Source: Hyphomicrobiales bacterium
GTDB lineage: Bacteria; Pseudomonadota; Alphaproteobacteria; Rhizobiales; Xanthobacteraceae
NCBI GenBank assembly: GCA_009377755.1
Contig: WHTM01000034.1
Span: 1 to 57,961 of the forward strand
Reading direction: 5' to 3'
DNA: 57,961 bases
The position numbers and the translations under genes were made by a program. Shown piece after piece: positions 41,527 through 50,209 of this stretch (position 1 is the first letter of the stretch; each line of letters opens with the position of its first letter). The notes under the pieces were generated by a model. It worked only from the letters and a program-made list of their open reading frames with translations, ran no database searches and was not told the DNA's origin.

Positions 41527-42410
41527 TGACGTTTCGGCAGAACGGCCGTGCCGTTGAGCCGCGCGTGCGCGGCCTGCAGGGCACGACGCGACAGCACCAC
41601 TGCTAGATGCTGCCGATACGCGGCCGGCGCATGGATATCGTCGATCGCCTCGAGCGCGCGGCAACTCTCGCATAGGTCGCGGAACAGTTGCTGAGAAAGC
41701 GTCTGCCCGACAAGACCCTGCTCGATGTCGCGCATGCGCTGTGGCGCGATCGTGGCGCCGCCGATGGTCACCGACGCGCGCGCGGGTCGCCCGCTGCCGT
41801 CCGCTTCCAGCATCGCCGCCGCCGAGACGATGGCGAAGTCGCCATGGCGGCGCGCGAATTCCACGAAGGCGAAGCCGTGGTCAGAACGCCAAAGCGGAAT
41901 TCGCACCGCCGTGATGAATTCGTCGAGAGCAATCGACGGCATCATGAATCCGGCCGGGAACTCCGCGAACGGCACCTCGCGGCGGCCGGTCGGCCCCGCG
42001 ACCGTCACGATGGCGTCCAGGGCGGTGGCGACCGTCACCAGTTCCGCGGCCGGATCGAGATGGCCCAGCGACCCGCCGATGGTCCCGCGGTTGCGGGTCT
42101 GCCGATGCCCCACCTGGCGAACCGCTTCGTGCATCAGCGGGCAGCGCGTGCGCACCAGATCGGAGAATTCGAGGTCGCGCTGGCGTGTCAAGGCGCCGAT
42201 CTCCAACGCGCCTTCCGCCTCGCGGATATACGACAGGCCTTCCACGCGATTGAGATCGATCACGTGGTCGGGCAGCACGTAGCGCATGTTGAGCATCGGC
42301 ATCAGCGACTGGCCGCCGGCCAGCAGCTTGGCATTGTCGAGACGGGCGAGCAGCCCCACGACCTCTGCTTCGGTCCGTGGATCGTGATACTCGAACGGAG
42401 GCGGCTTCAT
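41523..42410 (-). CDS. Xanthine dehydrogenase family, FAD-binding (medium) subunit, first copy
   Basis: A 295-residue CoxM-type FAD subunit. FAD contacts are the loops LLAGGQSLMPMLNMR (near residue 31) and RNRGTIGGSLGHLDPAAE (near residue 107), both close to consensus; the C-terminal domain has FVEFARRHGDFAIVS. It transfers electrons from the iron-sulfur subunit to an acceptor. ATG 42410 is preceded by GGGAG about ten bases away; the longer frame upstream is a shadow of the divergent gene. Its stop codon lies in the end of palindromic element 5, so the original C-terminus may have been slightly different. It is divergent from a second FAD subunit gene 192 bases away. Confidence 0.92.
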   Translation of the reverse strand: MKPPPFEYHDPRTEAEVVGLLARLDNAKLLAGGQSLMPMLNMRYVLPDHVIDLNRVEGLSYIREAEGALEIGALTRQRDLEFSDLVRTRCPLMHEAVRQVGHRQTRNRGTIGGSLGHLDPAAELVTVATALDAIVTVAGPTGRREVPFAEFPAGFMMPSIALDEFITAVRIPLWRSDHGFAFVEFARRHGDFAIVSAAAMLEADGSGRPARASVTIGGATIAPQRMRDIEQGLVGQTLSQQLFRDLCESCRALEAIDDIHAPAAYRQHLAVVLSRRALQAAHARLNGTAVLPKRH

Positions 42411-42602
42411 CGACGTTGGGCTCCCGGACGGCGGCAAAGACCGACCGATCCGCACGATGCGGAGTCTACTATAATGAGTGTCCGCGAGCCCGGGCAACCG
42501 GACGACACGGATGTCGCCGACGCTCGGCTTTACAGGGTCGGAAAACCGTGCATCACTTGGCACATCGACTGGGCGCGCGAGGGCTTTGGAACACCGTCTT
42601 CG

Positions 42603-43460
42603 ATGAAGCCAGCGCCGTTCCGATACCACGTTCCGAAGTCGGTCGACGAAGCCGTCGCGCTGCTGGCGCAACTCGCCCCGGACGACGGACGGGTGCTGGC
42701 CGGCGGGCAAAGCCTGGTGCCAGCCATGGCGTTTCGCCTCGCCCGTCCCGCGCACCTGATCGACATCAACGGCATCGCAACGCTTGAAAGGCTCGCAGCC
42801 GACGGCAGCGCGCTGACGATCGGCGCCTGCGTGCGCCATGCCGCCTTTCACCGGCCGGTCGCCGATGGGCCGCTTGGGCGACTGCTTGCCAGCGTCGTAC
42901 GGCACATCGCGCATTACCCGATCCGGACGCGCGGGACGTTCTGCGGCAGCCTTGCGCATGCGGATCCGGCGTCCGAATGGTGCCTGGTCGCGGCAACACT
43001 CGGCGCCGAGATTGCCGCAACGAGCGCCCGCGGTACGCGGCGCATCGCCGCGAAGGATTTCTTCACCGGCATCATGACGACGGCGCTCGCCGACGAGGAA
43101 CTGTTGGCGGAGGCGCGATTGCCGCTGCTGCCGGCCGGCACCCGCTTCGGCTTCCAGGAATTCAACCGACGCGCCGGCGACTTCGCCATTGCGATGGCGT
43201 TGGCGGTCTACCGGGTGGAGGACGGCGTCATCGCCGATCCGCGCATCGGGGTCGGCGGCGCCGAATCTTGCCCACGCCGACTCGCCGAGGCGGAGCGGAT
43301 TCTCAAAGGTCAGGCACCGCGCGGCGACTTGTTCCGCGCCGCGGCAGGCGCGGCGGCAGCGGCCATCGATCCGATTGAGGACCCGGCTACACCGGCGGAG
43401 TATCGCCGCGAGGTCGTCGCGGCGGTCACCCGCCAGGCACTGGAGCGGGCGGCGCCATGA
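42603..43460 (+). CDS. Xanthine dehydrogenase family, FAD-binding (medium) subunit, second copy
   Basis: A 285-residue CoxM-type subunit starting MKPAPFRYHVPKSVDEA, like the first copy's MKPPPFEYHDP. The FAD loops are VLAGGQSLVPAMAFR and RTRGTFCGSLAHADPASEW; the second has Cys where the first copy has Ile. GFQEFNRRAGDFAIAM lies in the C-terminal half. The ATG at 42603 has only a weak GGAAC upstream. Its stop overlaps the start of the iron-sulfur subunit at 43457 (ATGA). The partner large subunit is not adjacent. The two FAD subunits are only moderately alike, so they are old paralogues rather than a fresh duplication. Confidence 0.92.
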   Translation: MKPAPFRYHVPKSVDEAVALLAQLAPDDGRVLAGGQSLVPAMAFRLARPAHLIDINGIATLERLAADGSALTIGACVRHAAFHRPVADGPLGRLLASVVRHIAHYPIRTRGTFCGSLAHADPASEWCLVAATLGAEIAATSARGTRRIAAKDFFTGIMTTALADEELLAEARLPLLPAGTRFGFQEFNRRAGDFAIAMALAVYRVEDGVIADPRIGVGGAESCPRRLAEAERILKGQAPRGDLFRAAAGAAAAAIDPIEDPATPAEYRREVVAAVTRQALERAAP

Positions 43461-43939
43461 TCGAGAAGCGCGACGTTACATTGACGATCAATGGGACGAC
43501 CCACCGAGTCCACGTCGAGTCCCGGCGCACCCTGGTGGACGTGATCCGCGACGACTGTGGATTGACCGGAACGCACGCGGGTTGCGAGCATGGCGTGTGC
43601 GGCTCATGCACCGTCATTCTCGACGACACGCCGGTGCGGGCCTGCCTGATGTTTGCCGTGCAGGCCGAAGGGCACCGCATCCGTACGGTCGAAGGCCTCG
43701 CCGAAGGCGACGTGCTGCACCCGCTGCAGCGCGCCTTCATGGCGCACCACGGCCTGCAATGCGGCTTCTGCACGCCCGGCTTCCTGATGCTGGCCACGAG
43801 TGTGCTGGAGCGCGACCCGCATATCGGCGACGAGGAATTGATCGACCTGCTGGCGTCGAACCTCTGCCGCTGCACCGGCTATCAGAATATCATCAAGGCG
43901 GTGCGCGCCGCGGCGCAGGAGATGCGCTCGCGCGGCTGA
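43457..43939 (+). CDS. Xanthine dehydrogenase family, [2Fe-2S] (small) subunit, second copy
   Basis: A 160-residue CoxS-type protein. Ferredoxin-domain ligands C43, C48, C51 and C63 ([10 protein letters not shown], then ACLMF) and helical-domain ligands in QCGFCTPGF and NLCRCTGYQ are all present. It is co-translated with the FAD subunit through the four-base overlap at 43457-43460. It ends six bases before the stop of the convergent PdxA-like gene. With no large subunit beside it, this pair either shares the large subunit at 38097 or works with one encoded elsewhere. Confidence 0.94.
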   Translation: MIEKRDVTLTINGTTHRVHVESRRTLVDVIRDDCGLTGTHAGCEHGVCGSCTVILDDTPVRACLMFAVQAEGHRIRTVEGLAEGDVLHPLQRAFMAHHGLQCGFCTPGFLMLATSVLERDPHIGDEELIDLLASNLCRCTGYQNIIKAVRAAAQEMRSRG

Positions 43940-43945
43940 TGTCCA

Positions 43946-44947
43946 CTACGGCGGAATCGGCGGCTTCACCTTTGATAGCCGCAGCACTGCGTCGATCATC
44001 GCCTGCGGGCTGGCGATGCCCTTGCCGGCGATGTCATGCGCGCTGCCGTGCGCGACCGACGAGAACAGGATCGGCGTGCCGATGGTCATCGCCGCCGTCG
44101 CGTTCGGCGCGAGCAGCTTTGCGGTGATGTGACCCTGGTCGTGCAGCATCACGATGAACGCGTCGATGCCCTTCAGATGGAACATGGTGTCGGCGCCGAA
44201 CGGCCCGGTGACGCGGTGGCCTTCCGCAAGCGCCGCATCGATCGCCGGCTTGATGATCTCGATTTCCTCCGTGCCGAACAGGCCACCCTCGCCGGCATGC
44301 GGATTGAGCCCGCTGACGGCGAGCTTCGGCGCGGCGATGCCCATCTGCCGCAACGTGCGGTCAGCGGTCTCGATCGTACGCAGCACCCTCTCGCGGGTAA
44401 TCGATGCGACGGCCTGCCTGACGCTCTGGTGCAGCGTGCAATGCACGATCTTTGTGTCGCCGACGCAGAGCATCAGGTAAACATCGCCCGCGTCGGTGCC
44501 GGTCTCGCGCGCGACGAACGACGGATGGCCGTCGAAGGCGATACCGGCAAGCGCAATCGATGTCTCGTTCTGCGGCGCCGCCACCACGGCATCCACCTCG
44601 CCGGCGAGCGCAGCCTTGATGGCCCTCGCCGCGAAGGCAAGCGAGGCGCGCCCGCTTGCCGCACTGTTGATGCCAAAGGAAAACGCGGCGGCTTCCGGCT
44701 GCGCGCAGGCGAGCACGTTCAGTCGATCGTCCGCCCAGTCCGCATCGCCGATCCGGTCGATCACCCGCAGATCGACATGGATCCCGCAGGCCGCGGCGTG
44801 ACGTTCGAGCAAGGCCGCATCGCTTACCACGATCGGTCTGCATGCCGCGCGCACGGCCGGATCGCGCGCGGCCTTGAGGGTAATCTCCGGCCCGATACCG
44901 GCCGAGTCGCCGGTGGTGATGGCGATGATGGCTTGGTCGCGCGGCAC
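43946..44947 (-). CDS. PdxA-family 4-phosphate dehydrogenase (PdxA2-like)
   Basis: A 333-residue PdxA-fold NAD-dependent dehydrogenase. It starts with ITTGDSAGIGPEI (canonical GDPAGIGPE), keeps the metal His in FDGHPSF, the SGLNPHAGEGGLFG motif and MLHDQGH. The substrate block reads APQNETSI where true PdxA has PxxK, and GHTE is changed to GHPS, so it may act on a four-carbon acid phosphate (the D-threonate/D-erythronate type, PdxA2) rather than on 4-hydroxythreonine phosphate in B6 synthesis. The start is GTG 44947 with AGG just upstream. The Bug protein gene ends six bases upstream, so transporter receptor and enzyme are likely one unit. Confidence 0.85.
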   Translation of the reverse strand: MPRDQAIIAITTGDSAGIGPEITLKAARDPAVRAACRPIVVSDAALLERHAAACGIHVDLRVIDRIGDADWADDRLNVLACAQPEAAAFSFGINSAASGRASLAFAARAIKAALAGEVDAVVAAPQNETSIALAGIAFDGHPSFVARETGTDAGDVYLMLCVGDTKIVHCTLHQSVRQAVASITRERVLRTIETADRTLRQMGIAAPKLAVSGLNPHAGEGGLFGTEEIEIIKPAIDAALAEGHRVTGPFGADTMFHLKGIDAFIVMLHDQGHITAKLLAPNATAAMTIGTPILFSSVAHGSAHDIAGKGIASPQAMIDAVLRLSKVKPPIPP

Positions 44948-44953
44948 TGCCTG

Positions 44954-45976
44954 CTACAGCTTCTTCATGCCCGCCTTGGCGATGATGTCCCGGAACATCG
45001 GCACCTCCTTGGCGACACGCGCCATGTGGCCCTTGCCATCCTTCGCCTGTACCTCGAAGCCCGACTTGGTGAGCCGCTCGCGGATCTCGGGGCGGCGCAG
45101 GACATCGAGCGCGATTTTCTCGAGCTGGGCGACGATCTCGGGCGGGGTCTTCGCCGGCGCAAGCAGCGCCATATAGGTCTCGAACACGAAGTCCTTGTAA
45201 CCGACCTCCGCCATCGTCGGCACATCAGGCAGGTCGTGCCAGCGCTTCGTGCCGGTGATCGCCAGGCCTTTGATGGTCCCGGCTTTGATGTGCGGATGCG
45301 AGGGCGGCAGCGCGCCGGAGCTGAGCTGCACCGTGCCGCTGAGCAGGGCCTTGATCGCGTCTCCGCCGCCCGCGAAGACGATGCCTGCCATCCTTTGCAA
45401 TCCCTCGCGCGACTTTAGCACCTCCGCTTGAATTTGCGGCGTCGTGCCGATCGGCGGAGTCGAGACGTTGAACTTGTCGGGATTGCGTTTGGCCAGCGCG
45501 ACGAAGTCTTTCAGCGTGCTGGCGCCTAGATCGGGCTTGACCGTGAACACACCGGGCGAGGTGGCCAGTTCGCAAATGCCCACAAAGTCCTTGAACGGAT
45601 CATAAGGCAGCTTCTCATAGAGCCCGGGATTGACGGAGTAGGCGCTGGTTGGCAGCAGGATGGTGTAGCCGTCCGGCTCGGCACGCGCTGCAAGGCCCAT
45701 GCCGATATTGCCGCCGGCGCCACCCTTGTTCTCGACGAAAACAGACCTTCCGCCCATGGCGTCCTGCATCGCCGCCGCCATGATGCGCCCGATGATGTCG
45801 GACGGTCCGCCCGGCGTGTTGGCGACGATGATGCGGATCGGCCGTTCCGGATAGGCTGCGAGTGCCGGACCGACGCGCAGGACGGCCGGCGCCGCAACGC
45901 CGGCGACAAGCATGCCGGCTGCCTTCAAGATACGGCGGCGTGACGGTGCCCCCTTCGTTTCCTCGATCTTGGTCAT
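44954..45976 (-). CDS. Bug/TctC-family solute-binding protein with Tat-type signal
   Basis: A 340-residue Bug receptor. Its N-terminus has twin arginines (SRRRILKAAGMLVAGVAAPA), so export may use the Tat pathway, with cleavage near ALAA. Then come YPERPIRIIVANTPGGPSDI, SVFVENKGGAGGNIG and EPDGYTILLPTS, the standard binding-loop blocks. It binds an unknown organic acid in the periplasm. ATG 45976 has GGGAG seven bases upstream. It lies six bases before the PdxA-like gene, which suggests a hydroxy-acid or sugar-acid ligand. No TctA/TctB partners are nearby. The zinc dehydrogenase gene ends 113 bases upstream on the same strand. Confidence 0.92.
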   Translation of the reverse strand: MTKIEETKGAPSRRRILKAAGMLVAGVAAPAVLRVGPALAAYPERPIRIIVANTPGGPSDIIGRIMAAAMQDAMGGRSVFVENKGGAGGNIGMGLAARAEPDGYTILLPTSAYSVNPGLYEKLPYDPFKDFVGICELATSPGVFTVKPDLGASTLKDFVALAKRNPDKFNVSTPPIGTTPQIQAEVLKSREGLQRMAGIVFAGGGDAIKALLSGTVQLSSGALPPSHPHIKAGTIKGLAITGTKRWHDLPDVPTMAEVGYKDFVFETYMALLAPAKTPPEIVAQLEKIALDVLRRPEIRERLTKSGFEVQAKDGKGHMARVAKEVPMFRDIIAKAGMKKL

Positions 45977-46089
45977 TGGTGCTCCCAGAGACAATGCAGG
46001 CAGGAACCGTGATGCTACGAAGCCGCGAACCTCACCGCAACTGCGATGGAGGCGATTGCTGGTCGCGGCCGTGAACCGGGGTCGCCGGC

Positions 46090-47199
46090 TCACTCCCACG
46101 GCATCAACGAGGCATGGATCACGTCCGGCACGCCCTTGCCGCCGACGGAACGGATGGCGAGGTCGACGTCCTTCAGGCCGAACCGGTGGGTTGTGACTTT
46201 CTCCAGCGGGAACCGTTTCGAGGCAAGCTGCTCCAGGGCGAGCTCGCAAGCCCTGTAGCTGTGGCCGCGCGCGCTCTTCATGGTGATGAACTTCACCGTG
46301 AATTTTTCCAGCGGAAAGTTCGGAAAGTCCTTCATCTCGCCTTGCGCCACGATGATGCCGCCCTTGCGCTTGAGCGCCTCGATGCCGAGCAGGATCGGGA
46401 TGGTGCCTGCGCCGGCGGTACAGTCGAGCGAAACGTCCACGCCTTTGCCGCCGGTGATCTCCATGATGCGCGCTAGCGGGTCCTCCTTCTGCACGTCGAT
46501 CACATGGTCCGCGCCGAGCGTCTTGGCGACCTCCAGCCGTGCACCGTCCTTGGACGTGCCGGTGACGATGATGAGGGAAGCGCCGGCTTGCCGGCAGATC
46601 ACGGTCTGCGAGAGTCCCTGCTGTCCCGGACCCTGGATCAGCACGGTCGAGTCATAGCCGACGCCGCCGTCGAACAGCGACCATTCGACGCCGTTCGCCA
46701 TTGGCGTCACCAGACCGGCCAGTTCCGGCGTCACGCCCGTCGGAACGCGGTGCACGACCGCGTTCCACGGCAGATACACATATTGCGCGAAGCCGCCCCA
46801 GAGATGCGGCGGCTTTTCGTCCGACGTGTAGCCGTAGCGGATGGCGTCGGGGTTGGTGCGCCAGTTGGTGTTCTCGCAGTGGCGATACTGGCCGGCGTGG
46901 CACCATTCGCACTTACCGCAACTGACGTAGTGCTCGACGAAGACCAGATCGCCTTCCTTGAAGCCCTTGCGGCGGGTGAACTCGCGGCCCGCCTTGGCGA
47001 TGTATCCGATGTTTTCGTGACCCATGATGGTGGGCTTGTCGTTCGGCGGATGGGCGTAGAGCTTGACGTCGGTGCCGCAGATGCCGGCCACTTCCATCTT
47101 CATCAGCGCCGAGTCCTCCGGGATGTCCGGCATCGGGTATTCACGAATCTCGGTCCTGCTCGGGCCAACACGCACCGCCGCCAGCACTTTCTCCGCCAC
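46090..47199 (-). CDS. Zinc-dependent medium-chain alcohol dehydrogenase
   Basis: A 369-residue MDR-family dehydrogenase. The catalytic zinc ligands lie in GICGTDV and IMGHENIGYI; the structural zinc site is the four-Cys motif CGKCEWCHAGQYRHC. The cofactor domain has GPGQQGLSQTVICRQAGA, a GxGxxG variant, and the acid of LDCTAGAG. It oxidises an alcohol or reduces an aldehyde or ketone with NAD(P). I chose GTG 47199, since GAGGAG then lies seven bases upstream; the TTG at 47214 is the longest possible start. It is followed on the same strand by the Bug and PdxA-like genes and preceded by a long palindrome. Confidence 0.92.
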   Translation of the reverse strand: MAEKVLAAVRVGPSRTEIREYPMPDIPEDSALMKMEVAGICGTDVKLYAHPPNDKPTIMGHENIGYIAKAGREFTRRKGFKEGDLVFVEHYVSCGKCEWCHAGQYRHCENTNWRTNPDAIRYGYTSDEKPPHLWGGFAQYVYLPWNAVVHRVPTGVTPELAGLVTPMANGVEWSLFDGGVGYDSTVLIQGPGQQGLSQTVICRQAGASLIIVTGTSKDGARLEVAKTLGADHVIDVQKEDPLARIMEITGGKGVDVSLDCTAGAGTIPILLGIEALKRKGGIIVAQGEMKDFPNFPLEKFTVKFITMKSARGHSYRACELALEQLASKRFPLEKVTTHRFGLKDVDLAIRSVGGKGVPDVIHASLMPWE

Positions 47200-47227
47200 T
47201 GTTTCACTCCTCAAAATATCCGCAGTT

Positions 47228-47393
47228 CGTAGGTTGGGTTAGCGTGGCCCACGCGTGCTGTTTAAGGCACGGCGTCAATCCGCGCGTAACTCAACATTCC
47301 GCTTGAGAGGCGAGGGCATTGGGTGTTGGGTTACGCGCGGCTCTCGGTCATTGAGCTATCATAAGCGCAGTGGCCGCGCTAACCCAACCTACG
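47228..47393. repeat. Nested palindromic repeat between divergent genes
   Basis: The outer arms CGTAGGTTGGGTTAGCG (47228-47244) and CGCTAACCCAACCTACG (47377-47393) are exact inverted copies over 17 bases. Inside, CGCGCGTAACTCAACA (47281-47296) pairs with TGTTGGGTTACGCGCG (47324-47339) with one mismatch. The inner arms repeat the TTGGGTTA motif of the outer arms. This looks like a common rhizobial intergenic palindrome. Confidence 0.85.
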
Positions 47394-47409
47394 GGAACGA
47401 CACGTCACC

Positions 47410-47712
47410 ATGCTCTGGTGGGTCAAGCGCAATCCCGAACACAGCCAGGCCCTGGAGCGGGTCAGGCAATGGACACGCGCGCGCTTCAAGCTGCCGGAGC
47501 TAACGACGATCCTGGTGACGGAGATCGCCTGCGGCCTGCCCGGCTGTCCGCCGCTGGAGACCGTGATCGCCTTCTGGACCGGCGGCGATCAGCGGCACCA
47601 CTGGAAGGTGTTCAAGCCGGCGGCTGAAGTCGTCGAGGACGACCTGCCGCCGTCGTGGATGAAGCCCGCGCTCGTCGTTCCCGACAACGCCGAGACCGAT
47701 TGCGGCTGCTGA
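47410..47712 (+). CDS. Small conserved-looking protein with Cys motifs, function unknown
   Basis: A 100-residue protein I do not recognise by name. It begins MLWWVKRNPEHSQALERVRQ, is Arg/Trp-rich at the N-terminus, has CGLPGCPPLETVIAFW in the middle, then HHWKVFKPAAEVVEDDLPPS, and ends in DCGC. The paired cysteines could bind a metal or form disulfides, though there is no signal peptide. The well-structured central block and consistent codon use argue that it is real. The ribosome site is weak (GGGAACGA). It begins 17 bases after a nested palindrome and converges on the Bug gene at 47725. Its neighbours give no hint of role. Confidence 0.65.
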   Translation: MLWWVKRNPEHSQALERVRQWTRARFKLPELTTILVTEIACGLPGCPPLETVIAFWTGGDQRHHWKVFKPAAEVVEDDLPPSWMKPALVVPDNAETDCGC

Positions 47713-47724
47713 TCGTCACCTGGC

Positions 47725-48690
47725 TCATTTCACCTTGATATTGGCCTCGCGGATCACCTTGCCCCAGAGTGCGCTGTCTTTCTTGGCGAAAGCTCCGAGC
47801 TCCGCGGGCGAGCTGGCCTTGACCTCCATGCCCATCTCGCCCAGCCGCTTCGAGACTGTGGGATCGCGAAGCGCCTCGGCAATTCCCTTCGACAGCTTGC
47901 TGGTCAGCGCATCAGGCATGTTCGGCGGCGCCACGATCGCCCACCATGACGTTACGGCGAATCCCGGCAAGACTTCCGAGACCGCCGGAACATTCGGCAT
48001 CGTCGGATTACGCTTCTCGCTGCCGACGGCGAACGGACGCAGCTTGCCCGAGCTGATGTAAGGACCCGACGGAGCCAGTTCGCCAAACATGAGATCGATA
48101 TGTCCGCCTACCAGATCGGTGAGCGCAGGCGCACTACCCTTGTAAGGCACGTGCACCAGATTGATCCCACCCATGGATTTGAACAGCTCGGCCGTAAGGT
48201 GTGCGGCGGTGCCGATCCCTTGCGATGCGTAGTTGATCTTTCCCGGATTGGCCTTGGCTTGGGCAATCAGCCCCTTCAGATCTTTAGCTTCAACCTTGGG
48301 ACCGGCAAGCAGGACGCTGTAGGCGACCACGGCCAGGGAGACGGGCGTAAACCTCTCAGGATCGTAGGTCAGCTTTTCATACATGTGCTTGTTGACGGCG
48401 AGCGGTCCCTGGGCCGTGAAAAGCAGCGTATAGCCGTCAGGCGCGGCCTCATACACCTCGGCCGCCCCAAGGTTGCCGCCCGCACCCGCGCGGTTTTCGA
48501 CGTAGGCTCGCTGGCGCATCTTTTCGGTCAGCTTGCCCGCAATCATGCGTGCGACGATGTCGGTCCCGCCACCGGCCGAGTATGGCACTACGATCTTGAT
48601 TGGCTTGCTTGGATAGTTCTGCGCGTGAACCAAAGGCGAAAACGCAAGCGCCGCGGCAAGCAGCGCGCCCCCGACCATCGTCATCTTCAT
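47725..48690 (-). CDS. Bug/TctC-family periplasmic solute-binding protein
   Basis: A 321-residue Bug receptor with a Sec signal peptide (MKMTMVGGALLAAALAFSPL, cleaved after VHA). Typical blocks follow: YPSKPIKIVVPYSAGGGTDI, AYVENRAGAGGNLG, APDGYTLLFTAQG and VHVPYKGSAPALTDLVGG. ATG 48690 has AAGGAG ten bases upstream; longer in-frame starts are not family-like. The amidase gene ends 61 bases upstream on the same strand, so the receptor may capture an amide or the acid the amidase produces; this is an inference from order. No membrane partners are visible. Confidence 0.93.
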   Translation of the reverse strand: MKMTMVGGALLAAALAFSPLVHAQNYPSKPIKIVVPYSAGGGTDIVARMIAGKLTEKMRQRAYVENRAGAGGNLGAAEVYEAAPDGYTLLFTAQGPLAVNKHMYEKLTYDPERFTPVSLAVVAYSVLLAGPKVEAKDLKGLIAQAKANPGKINYASQGIGTAAHLTAELFKSMGGINLVHVPYKGSAPALTDLVGGHIDLMFGELAPSGPYISSGKLRPFAVGSEKRNPTMPNVPAVSEVLPGFAVTSWWAIVAPPNMPDALTSKLSKGIAEALRDPTVSKRLGEMGMEVKASSPAELGAFAKKDSALWGKVIREANIKVK

Positions 48691-48751
48691 TATTGTCGAA
48701 CTCCTTGAATGATGCAGGCGCGATTGCCGACATACGCCCGGTTGAGACTTG

Positions 48752-50209
48752 TTATCCAACGGCAGTGGCGTGCAAATGTTGCCGCTCGGCCGTGCTTGCG
48801 CCGGACGCCGCCTGTTCGTTCATCCGCGGTTGATAGGCGCACCAATTGGTGGCGCGTTCGTAGGCGGCAGCGGCGCGCAACAATGTCGCTTCGTCGAACG
48901 CGCGGCCGACGAACTGAACGGATAGCGGCAGCCCGGACTTCGACAAACCGCTCATCATGGCGAGCGCCGGATGACCGGTGAGATTGAACGGGCTGCGCCC
49001 TTGGCGCGGATACGTGCGGGCCAGCCCTGCCGCATCGTCGATGCGGAACGGGGCATCCATCCCACTCGCCGTCAGCAGAACGTCGACATCGCGGAAGACA
49101 TCCTCCACCGCATCGATCATCTGCCTGCGGCATTGCTGCGCATGCAGATGATCCCCAGCGGTCAGAAACGCGCCGGGCATCACCTTGCGGCGCGTCGGCG
49201 TCGTGTAGTCGCCGGGCCGCTCGCACAGCCATTTGCGGTGCACCGCCCAGGTTTCCGCGAGCAGGATCACGCGCTGGACCGCGGCAAGCTCCTGCAGCCG
49301 CGGCAATCGAACGTCCGTCACGATGGCGCCGTCCCGCTCCAGGACACGCGCAACCTCGTCGAGCGCCGTGCCGACCTCCGGATCGGCGATCATGTCGCCG
49401 TCATGGAAGTGGCGCACGAAGCCGATGCGCAGCCCGCGCGCGCCGCGCTCCAGATCGGCTCCGGAGCGGCGCCCGGCCGCGTCCCGATCGGTGCCAGCCG
49501 CATCGCCTCCGGCAAGCGCATCCAGCATCAGCGCGATGTCGTTGACCGAGCGCGCCATGGGCCCGACATGATCGAGGGTAAAGGACACCGGGAAGACGCC
49601 ACGCAACGGCAGCAGGCCATAAGTCGGCTTCAGTCCCACGACGCCGCAGTTCCCCGCCGGATTGCGGATCGATCCGCCGGCATCCGTGCCGAGCGACAAG
49701 GGTACGAACCCCGCGGCCAGCGCGGCCCCCGAACCGGAGGACGATCCGCCCGGATGATAGGCGGTGTTCCACGGATGGCGCGCGTACGGGAACGGCAACT
49801 CGTCGCACGGTCCGCCGAAGGCGAATTCGTGCAGCGCCTGCTTGCCCAGCAGGATCGCTCCGGACGCGCGCAGGTGACCGATAACCTTTGCATCGTTGCG
49901 CGCGACATTGTCGAGCAGAATTTTCGAGTGGCAGGTCGTCGGCTGACCCGCGACGTCGATATTGTCCTTGCTGCCAAACGGAACCCCATGCAACGGCCCG
50001 CGCGCCCGACCGGCGAATATCTCCCGCTCGGCCTCGCGCGCCGCGGCGAGCGCGCCCTCGGTATCGATGTTGATGAACGCGCCGATGCGCGGGTTGTGGG
50101 CTTCTATTCGATTGATCAGCGCCCGCACCAAGTCCACCGGCGACAACCGGCGGGCCGCATAGGCCGCGCCGATCTCCGTGGCTGTCAGCCAATTCAGGTC
50201 GCCGCTCAC
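48752..50209 (-). CDS. Amidase signature family hydrolase
   Basis: A 485-residue amidase. The Ser-cisSer-Lys triad is complete: Lys81 in PFGSKDNID, the cis-Ser (about S157) in HPGGSSSGSGAA, and nucleophile S180 in GTDAGGSIRNPA. The C-terminus NLTGHPALAMMSGLSKSGLP and LSVQFVGRAFDEATLL is normal for the family. It hydrolyses an amide to acid and ammonia or amine in the cytoplasm; GatA-type tRNA amidation is unlikely because GatB/C are absent. The start is GTG 50209, with GGGGAG upstream, overlapping the stop of the small gene before it as GTGA. The small protein may therefore be a partner or subunit. Confidence 0.92.
   Translation of the reverse strand: MSGDLNWLTATEIGAAYAARRLSPVDLVRALINRIEAHNPRIGAFINIDTEGALAAAREAEREIFAGRARGPLHGVPFGSKDNIDVAGQPTTCHSKILLDNVARNDAKVIGHLRASGAILLGKQALHEFAFGGPCDELPFPYARHPWNTAYHPGGSSSGSGAALAAGFVPLSLGTDAGGSIRNPAGNCGVVGLKPTYGLLPLRGVFPVSFTLDHVGPMARSVNDIALMLDALAGGDAAGTDRDAAGRRSGADLERGARGLRIGFVRHFHDGDMIADPEVGTALDEVARVLERDGAIVTDVRLPRLQELAAVQRVILLAETWAVHRKWLCERPGDYTTPTRRKVMPGAFLTAGDHLHAQQCRRQMIDAVEDVFRDVDVLLTASGMDAPFRIDDAAGLARTYPRQGRSPFNLTGHPALAMMSGLSKSGLPLSVQFVGRAFDEATLLRAAAAYERATNWCAYQPRMNEQAASGASTAERQHLHATAVG

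Noticed and set aside
42470-42475. Perfect TATAAT between the two divergent FAD subunit genes, considered as a promoter
   Set aside because: No acceptable -35 sequence is found 16-18 bases upstream and a single hexamer is weak evidence.
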